Shown here: piece after piece, positions 58,744 through 64,000 of the stretch
Position numbering within the stretch: position 1 is the stretch's first letter
How the letters are laid out: each line of letters opens with the position of its first letter
NCBI GenBank assembly: GCA_025175895.1
Contig: CM045990.1
Span: 43,334,658-43,398,657 of the forward strand
Reading direction: 5' to 3'
Length of the DNA: 64,000 nucleotides
Origin: Wurfbainia villosa
Taxonomy: Eukaryota; Streptophyta; Magnoliopsida; Zingiberales; Zingiberaceae
Program-made: the position numbers and the translations under genes
Notes under the pieces: generated by a model
Seen by the model: the letters and a program-made list of their open reading frames with translations, nothing else
Told to the model about the DNA's origin: nothing
Databases searched by the model: none

Positions 58744-61700
58744 CTACTGACGATCCATCATTCCAATATCTTCAATAATGCCGTCATTTGCTTGCCTGCA
58801 TTAGCAATTGAAGAAATGTATCAAAAAAGGAAGGGAAAAAAAATTTCCAGAACTCTATGAAAATGTTAAATTCAAACTCATGATATTGACAAAAGTTGAA
58901 AGGGAGTTTTATTGCCCTGGTAAAATTGTTGTGTGATTTGATGGTCACGGATTCGAACGGTAGAAATAATTTTTTACAATGCAAGATAAGATTATGTACA
59001 ATAGATCCATCTTCGAAACCCAATATCGACGAAAGTTTCATGGATTGGGCTGCCTTTTTAAGATACTGGCAAAAGTTGAAGTTGCTAGAAACTAATGTAA
59101 TAGGTTTTCATAAGTTATAACAGATATATGGGACAGTGAGGGGATTGTTATCTCATGGTTCAGGCTCGTGAAAAGTAATAGGAAAGAAATATTCAGACAA
59201 ACCTCCAAGTTGTTGTCATATTCCGTGCTTTTCTGTCAAGATGAATGTTTTCTAAAGCATTTGCAGCTTGAATTACATCATCTGAAACTTCAGCATCATA
59301 TCTCCACATATATTCGTCCTTCCTGGTTGAGGGAACCGAGGAACCTGACCTTCTATCTGGAACCGTAAAACCAGACACAAATGTAAGAAGCAGAATGACA
59401 ACATAAACATGACAGAGCTTCTCAGTTACCTGATGAGTGAACCCGAGGGATCGGCCTAACAACCACAGTGAGAAAGAACATCAGAAAGATAGCACATACT
59501 AGAAGGAAAGGAAAAGGTAAAAGGCTCAAAGACTGGTTTTACCGGTCCAAAGAAGGTAAACCTCCAGGAACAGCAGATGATGATGACAATGCTGATGACC
59601 TACGGACATTCCTGACTTCTGCACTTGATACAGACTCTGAATCTGAATTAATTAAGCTGCCGCTAGCCAACCTATTTTGCATAAGATTCTGTGGAGGAAA
59701 ATATTTCAGATAAGCAATAAACTCTAAATTAATCTCTATTTCGGTCAAATTCATCTGTGTAATCCTCCATTCAATTAACCCAAATACATTAAGGTTCTAG
59801 AACCAAAAACTGATCTAGACTTCTTATGATTTGAAAGTAAATCAGTCTAAGATATAAACCAGGATTGCAATTTTTTAGGTTATTGAAAATTGAATTAGAA
59901 ATCACTCTATCAACATCTAGGGGTGTCTCAGCTGCAGAAAAGAATAAGAAAAGAAATAGAAATTGCCAAAGTCACTGGTACTTGTTTTTTTATGGGATCC
60001 CAACCACCGTTGCTCAGAAAACCCATATCTAGCAATAGTTGAAGACAATAACAGCTCTTCACAGATGACCTTCTGTTCCTAAAAGCCAGTTGTAACCAAG
60101 AGAAATCCACATACAGAACTATGAACAAATATTACATAAACTGATATCTTATTTTTATTTGGAACCGAAAGCTTTAAGTTATTTAGAATCATTTTGCAAG
60201 ATGATGGAGGGATTAAGAGAGATGTCTTACATAGAATACAAGCAAGATGGTTGAAATAAAGGAGAGCATCGAGTGTTTTATGTGATTATAAAATACCTTT
60301 AAAATTTAAAAGAAAGTTCTACAAAACGACAGTTAGATCTGCTATGTTATATGACGTTGAATGTTGGACTACGACTCGAGCATATAAATAGAAGATGAGA
60401 ATGTTAAGGTTAGCATGTGGACATATGAGAATGGACAAAATAAAAAATAAGAGCATTAAAGAGAAAATCGGAGTTGCATCTATTGAGGAAAAACTCCGAA
60501 AGACACATTTAAGATAGTACGGATATGTACTTAGATGACCAATAAATGCTCCAGTTTGACGATATGAAACTATGATCTTTAACAGTACAAACAAAAATTT
60601 ATTACAAAGAGAGGAAAGAATAATGAAGATATATTATTTTAGAAAGTCCAGCAATTCCATGGGATGCAATCCCTCAATCTATATATTTTCAAGTAATTCT
60701 TTGCATATGCTTCTCAACTTGTCTAATATTCTAATGGGAGTGGAAAGTATAGAAAGTCAATCACATGAGGGGGACCAACCTCATACTTCAGATATCCTTC
60801 AAGCACATCTAAAAGCAGTGGACCACTTTCACCATTATTGTTTGAACTACTAAAATCTTTCAGTTCTTCTTTCCAGAAATCCCTTGGCTGAAAATAAAAA
60901 ATTCCATGAATATTAGAAACCATACACATGAATATTCTTGATATAGCATTAGAATTAACTAAATGTAGCATGATTACCAAATTGCACTCAGGCAGATAAA
61001 CTTTGAGGGTATGGCTTAACTGAGCCCAGTCCAAATATTCACAAATTAATGCTGTTAATAACCTGCCTGCAAGCAACAGGACATCAAGGGCACAAACATG
61101 CATGCAATCATTACTAAGTGCAAAATTTCTGTATCACAAAGCTACCACATGACTAAACCCTTTTATACGAAAAAAATTACACAATAAATGTGGTGGTATC
61201 CAATAAAAGAATGTTTTTATGTTACATAACATCTGAAATAAAAGACTTCTGAATAAAACATGGTAGCATAAACAGTGGAGTCAATAGAAGAACAAGAAAG
61301 AAACTAGGACACTAGCGTCCACCAAAATTGTCCTATACTTTTTTCCCAGCATAAGGGAAAAATTGGAAAGATGGATACTTCAAAAACAGTGTTTATGTCC
61401 TTTTCCTGTTAATTTAGATTGTTAAGGCAGTAGGAATAATCATGATTGTGTACGAACCATGGATTGAAATATCATTTGGGTTGAGGTTTTGGTCCTCTAT
61501 CAGATTGGTATGGTGTTGAAGTCATGCTGAGCATGCTACCACACAGTGACAAACACACTAAGGAGGGAGGTAAGTAGGACGAAGAGGATAAGTGGAAGAA
61601 GATCTGAAGGAAGAAAGGTGAGAAGTTCAAGGAACCATGCCTACATAAGAAGGTCCCTTGTCACAATGGGAACGGTGAAGCTCTAGTCCTCACATTTGTA

Positions 61701-63069
61701 AATGAAAAGGATATTTGTGATCAAGTATGGCACTCATCATGATGAGAGCTCATTGATGTTTGCTAGGCAGACAGTATAAAATATATAAAATAAGCAAGCT
61801 CGAACTAGTTTAGTTCATTAGTGTTCATAAACAACTCATAAATAATTTATGAATAATCTTATTTATTTACTTGTCTAAAACTTGATTATAATCTTATTTC
61901 TTATACACTCTACAAATTTTAAAAAATTTAAATTATCTACTATACCATTTTAATTAAATTAGAGGACACCTATAGTTGGGCTCAGTAAAAGGCTTGAATT
62001 TGATAAAGATTTTTAATAATCAAGCTCATCTTCCTATGGCCCATTTACAACCCTAGTCCTTGTGGGCTCTTGTGGAAACTGTCATGGGTCACTCATGGTA
62101 GCTCCAATGGAGTTACTCAAATCCTAGCCCGCTCTAATGGAGTCACAAAACCTCCATCGTGGAAGGGACCCAAACTTGTTTCACTCAATCAGCAGATGGA
62201 CCAATAAGTTTCTTGTGTGCCAAATAGCATGGAATGGAAGTTAAAACCATGGTATGAACCAATACTACCACAGTTCAATCCAGCATCTGCCTGATTAACA
62301 TGAAAGCATTAAGATCCTAGCCAAGGCAAATTCAATAAACAAATACCTTTTATCACTTGTCGCCCTCTATGTCATTGAGCATCTACTTGATGTTTAGCAA
62401 AACTGAAAAAAATAGATCCAACAAAGCTCTTTCACAGGATAAGATAATGATGACTGGCCTTTCAAATTTGAAATGGAATATAACCTAATTTCATTTGGCA
62501 TTATGCAGGAAACAAACCCTGAATGAAATAAAGCTTATAAGATACCCGGCAAGGAAAGAAAAAGTGGTCTCAGGATCTTGTTCAAAGTACTTAATAAAAA
62601 GGACAGTCCGGTGCACGAAGCTCTCACCATGCAAGGTCCCGGAGAAAAATCTATTGTACGTAGTCTTACTCTGTTTGGCAAGAGATTATTTTCAGGACTC
62701 GAACCCATGACCTTTAGGTCATAAGACAACAACTTTATCGTTGTGAAGACTCCTCTTCTATTCAAAGTACTTAATGATGATGGTTAATTGAATCAACATA
62801 ATTCAAGATGAAGTTTATTGAATCCCATAAGAAAGATATTTTGCATGACCACAAATCATAAATTGCAAAAGAACCCATAGTATAACCTGAAGTAAGTAGT
62901 ACTCGCCAAAAAGTGATTGGCTTAGTAAAAAGAAACCTGATGGAGAAATATGCAGTTGCTTTGCCCTATCATTGCAGCTTCCTACTAATGCAGAGGGGAG
63001 ATTGCTATTGTTTTCAGCCACTCTATCTTCTTCTTCTATTGCCTCAAATACACTCGCTCTTAGCTCAGC
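58744..63069 (-). CDS. TON1: TONNEAU1-like LisH protein (5' end off window)
   Basis: Six exons join in one frame with GT-AG borders: 63069-62937, 61066-60978, 60887-60780, 59688-59543, 59352-59203 and 58795-58744 (stop TAG at 58746-58744). They give 225 residues; the first 30 or so of the family are missing and must lie to the right. It starts AELRASVFEAIEEEDRVAEN, then GSCNDRAKQLHISPSG, the LisH-containing RLLTALICEYLDWAQLSHTL, VYLPECN, PLLLDVLEGYLKYE, a Ser-rich linker and ANALENIHLDRKARN near the end. TON1 acts at the cell cortex with TRM proteins and FASS/TON2 phosphatase to organise cortical microtubules and the preprophase band; it resembles human FOP. Introns hold SINEs and a LINE relic. 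No coding lesion is seen. Confidence 0.93.
58901..59069 (+). mobile_element. Au-type tRNA-derived SINE, plus strand
   Basis: It is flanked by an 11-bp duplication CAAAAGTTGAA (58890-58900, 59070-59080). The body has a B-box-like ggattcgaac, then ttttacaatgcaagataag, gtacaatagatcc and the end gggctgccttttt, the signature of the Au SINE family. It lies in the last intron of TON1, antisense to the gene. Confidence 0.9.
60190..60560 (+). pseudogene. LINE reverse-transcriptase relic
   Basis: The plus strand encodes, with frameshifts, the end of a LINE polyprotein: KFYKTTVRSAMLYDVECW-like, then EDENVKVSMWTYENGQNKK (frameshifted form of MRMLRWMCGHTRKDKI), KIGVASIEEKLRKTHLR and the RPINAPV-like end. 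It is a different LINE clade from the 7-kb element. It lies in the TON1 intron between 59689 and 60779. Confidence 0.8.
61790..62056. mobile_element. Fragment of the 590-bp TIR element family
   Basis: It has caagctcgaact, gttcataaacaactcataaa and the terminal ggcccatttacaaccct like 7165-7191. Its left end is lost. It lies in the TON1 intron 61067-62936. The rest of that intron shows nothing recognisable except the SINE at 62596. Confidence 0.55.
62596..62760 (-). mobile_element. Au-type tRNA-derived SINE, minus strand
   Basis: It is flanked by a perfect 15-bp duplication TTCAAAGTACTTAAT (62581-62595, 62761-62775). On the minus strand it has a B box GGTTCGAGTCC, then ctcttgccaaacagagtaag, gtacaatagattt and the end cggactgtccttttt. 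It is full length and better preserved than the copy at 58901, and lies in sense with TON1. Confidence 0.93.
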
Positions 63070-63571
63070 CTATCCAAAAGAGAAGATAAACTAAGAAAAT
63101 AGATATCCAGTGTAGGTAAGTCCAAGCAGCAAAGGCCATCATGCCAGTCCAAAACACAGAACACTGATTCAGTAATATCAAAAAGTTGAAAAAGGCAAAA
63201 CAAGTAATAGTTTCCCCTAATAAAAATCATTGTTCTAAAAAGCAGCCTAGGTACTACTTTGGCATTTTAGACAATGGACTGCCTCACTTATGCAAAATAT
63301 CCAGTTCCTTATGGAAAATTCAAGTACCTTGGTGAGCTAGGCGGGTGCCTATATGGGAGAGATGGACCATCTATGTGGTAAAAAGAGAAAAAAAAATCCT
63401 GGTTTGGTTTATTTGATAATGAGGAATTTAAGGACTTGCATGATGATTTTTCTATACTAAAGAAGACTAATCTTGTCATTATGATGCACTACCTAAATTT
63501 TTTCACTTAAATTGTAAGTATTAACTTAAACATTTATTTTGCAAATGCTAAACACTTTCAACATTTTTCTA
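63070..63571. other. Upstream intron of TON1, nothing recognised
   Basis: It is AT-rich. The exon(s) coding the TON1 N-terminus (MDDYT-type start) are not in this stretch on the minus strand. Confidence 0.5.
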
Positions 63572-63680
63572 CCAGTAATTGAGAGCTTCAAGTATCTAGA
63601 GTCTTTTTGCAAAATAATAGAGGGGTTGATAGAGATATTTTACATAGAGTATAAACAAGACGGTTATCATGGAGCAAGGT
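63572..63680 (+). pseudogene. Small LINE relic
   Basis: The plus strand reads IESFKYLESF, then frameshifted GGVDRDILHRV-like sequence and KQDGYHGA, matching the FKYLGSxxQxxGxIDxDIxHRIxAGW segment of a plant LINE polyprotein. It is from the same clade as the relic at 60190, but that relic starts just where this one ends. Confidence 0.7.
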
Positions 63681-64000
63681 TTGTCAGAACGATTTCGGAA
63701 TGGCCAGAACAAGCGTTCTGCCACGGGAATGCCTCACACCGCATCAATTTTCTGGTGCAGAACAGTGATTGTCGTGGAACGCCATCCGCGAGCATTATAA
63801 CAAGAAAAAAATGGATCAAAATGGCATGGAACGGAACAATTGACTGCACGAGGGCTAGAGGTTGGAGATATACACCACCTTGATGGGCTTCTTCTTGGTG
63901 ATCGACTGCTCCTTCCCAGAAGTTTAGGAGTTAAAAAAAGAAAAGAATATATTTGTCAAGGAGTGGACAAATCGAGAGTTGCTGAAGATTTGGTTCCTCC
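63681..64000. other. End of window, nothing recognised
   Basis: The ORFs at 63539-63883 on plus and 63667-63849 on minus do not resemble known proteins. The missing TON1 N-terminal exon is not seen here either. Confidence 0.45.

Noticed and set aside
62596..62760. tRNA gene, because of a perfect B box
   Set aside because: The B box belongs to an Au SINE with flanking duplications; no cloverleaf can be formed.
63539..63883. TON1 first exon or a new gene
   Set aside because: The strand is opposite to TON1, the first part is a LINE relic, and the rest has no recognisable motif.

Overview
The window is nuclear DNA of a flowering plant, probably a repeat-rich monocot; a closer placement would be a guess. 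Four plant housekeeping-type genes with canonical GT-AG introns can be rebuilt by hand, and most of the rest is transposable-element sequence.

Layout. 1-2990 (minus): 3'-truncated gene for a plant U-box E3 ligase with USP, coiled-coil, kinase-like and U-box parts; the kinase part looks catalytically dead. 4.8-7.8 kb: AT-rich spacer with dispersed repeats and a 590-bp TIR element. 8080-8655 (plus): complete four-exon gene for 40S ribosomal protein S27, with site II and telo-box promoter motifs. 8942-12074: a 3.1-kb foldback whose two arms are diverged copies of one element. 12578-15679 (minus): complete five-exon REV7/MAD2L2-like HORMA gene. 15.7-18.9 kb: spacer with small MITE-like elements, CG-rich sequence and a 23-bp minisatellite.

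18954-56459 is one nested transposon complex. A full-length L1-type LINE (minus strand, about 7.1 kb once its guests are subtracted) is bounded by a perfect 20-bp target duplication whose copies now lie 37.5 kb apart. Inside its reverse-transcriptase ORF sits a gag-only LTR element (21308-27294, TSD GTGTC). Inside its 5' leader sits a Gypsy-type element with 3.3-kb LTRs (31743-56119, TSD TCAGC). The Gypsy element in turn hosts a second gag-only element of the same family (37595-43734, TSD GTAAG) and an inverted solo LTR (52220-55566, TSD ATATG), and it carries an internal LTR-integrase tandem array. Insertion order can be read directly: minisatellite locus, then LINE, then gag-only copy A and Gypsy, then gag-only copy B and solo LTR.

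56480-58743 is AT-rich spacer. 58744-63069 (minus) holds six exons of a TONNEAU1 (LisH) gene whose N-terminal exons lie beyond the window. Its introns hold two Au-type tRNA-derived SINEs, each with a target duplication, plus a LINE relic and a fragment of the 590-bp element; a second LINE relic lies just upstream.

The four genes have no evident pathway link: ubiquitination, translation, translesion synthesis or HORMA signalling, and cortical microtubule organisation. I found no new enzymatic system. The unusual content is structural: the dated nest of elements, the LTR-integrase array, in-frame 81-bp repeat arrays inside the LINE coding region, and the foldback beside RPS27.
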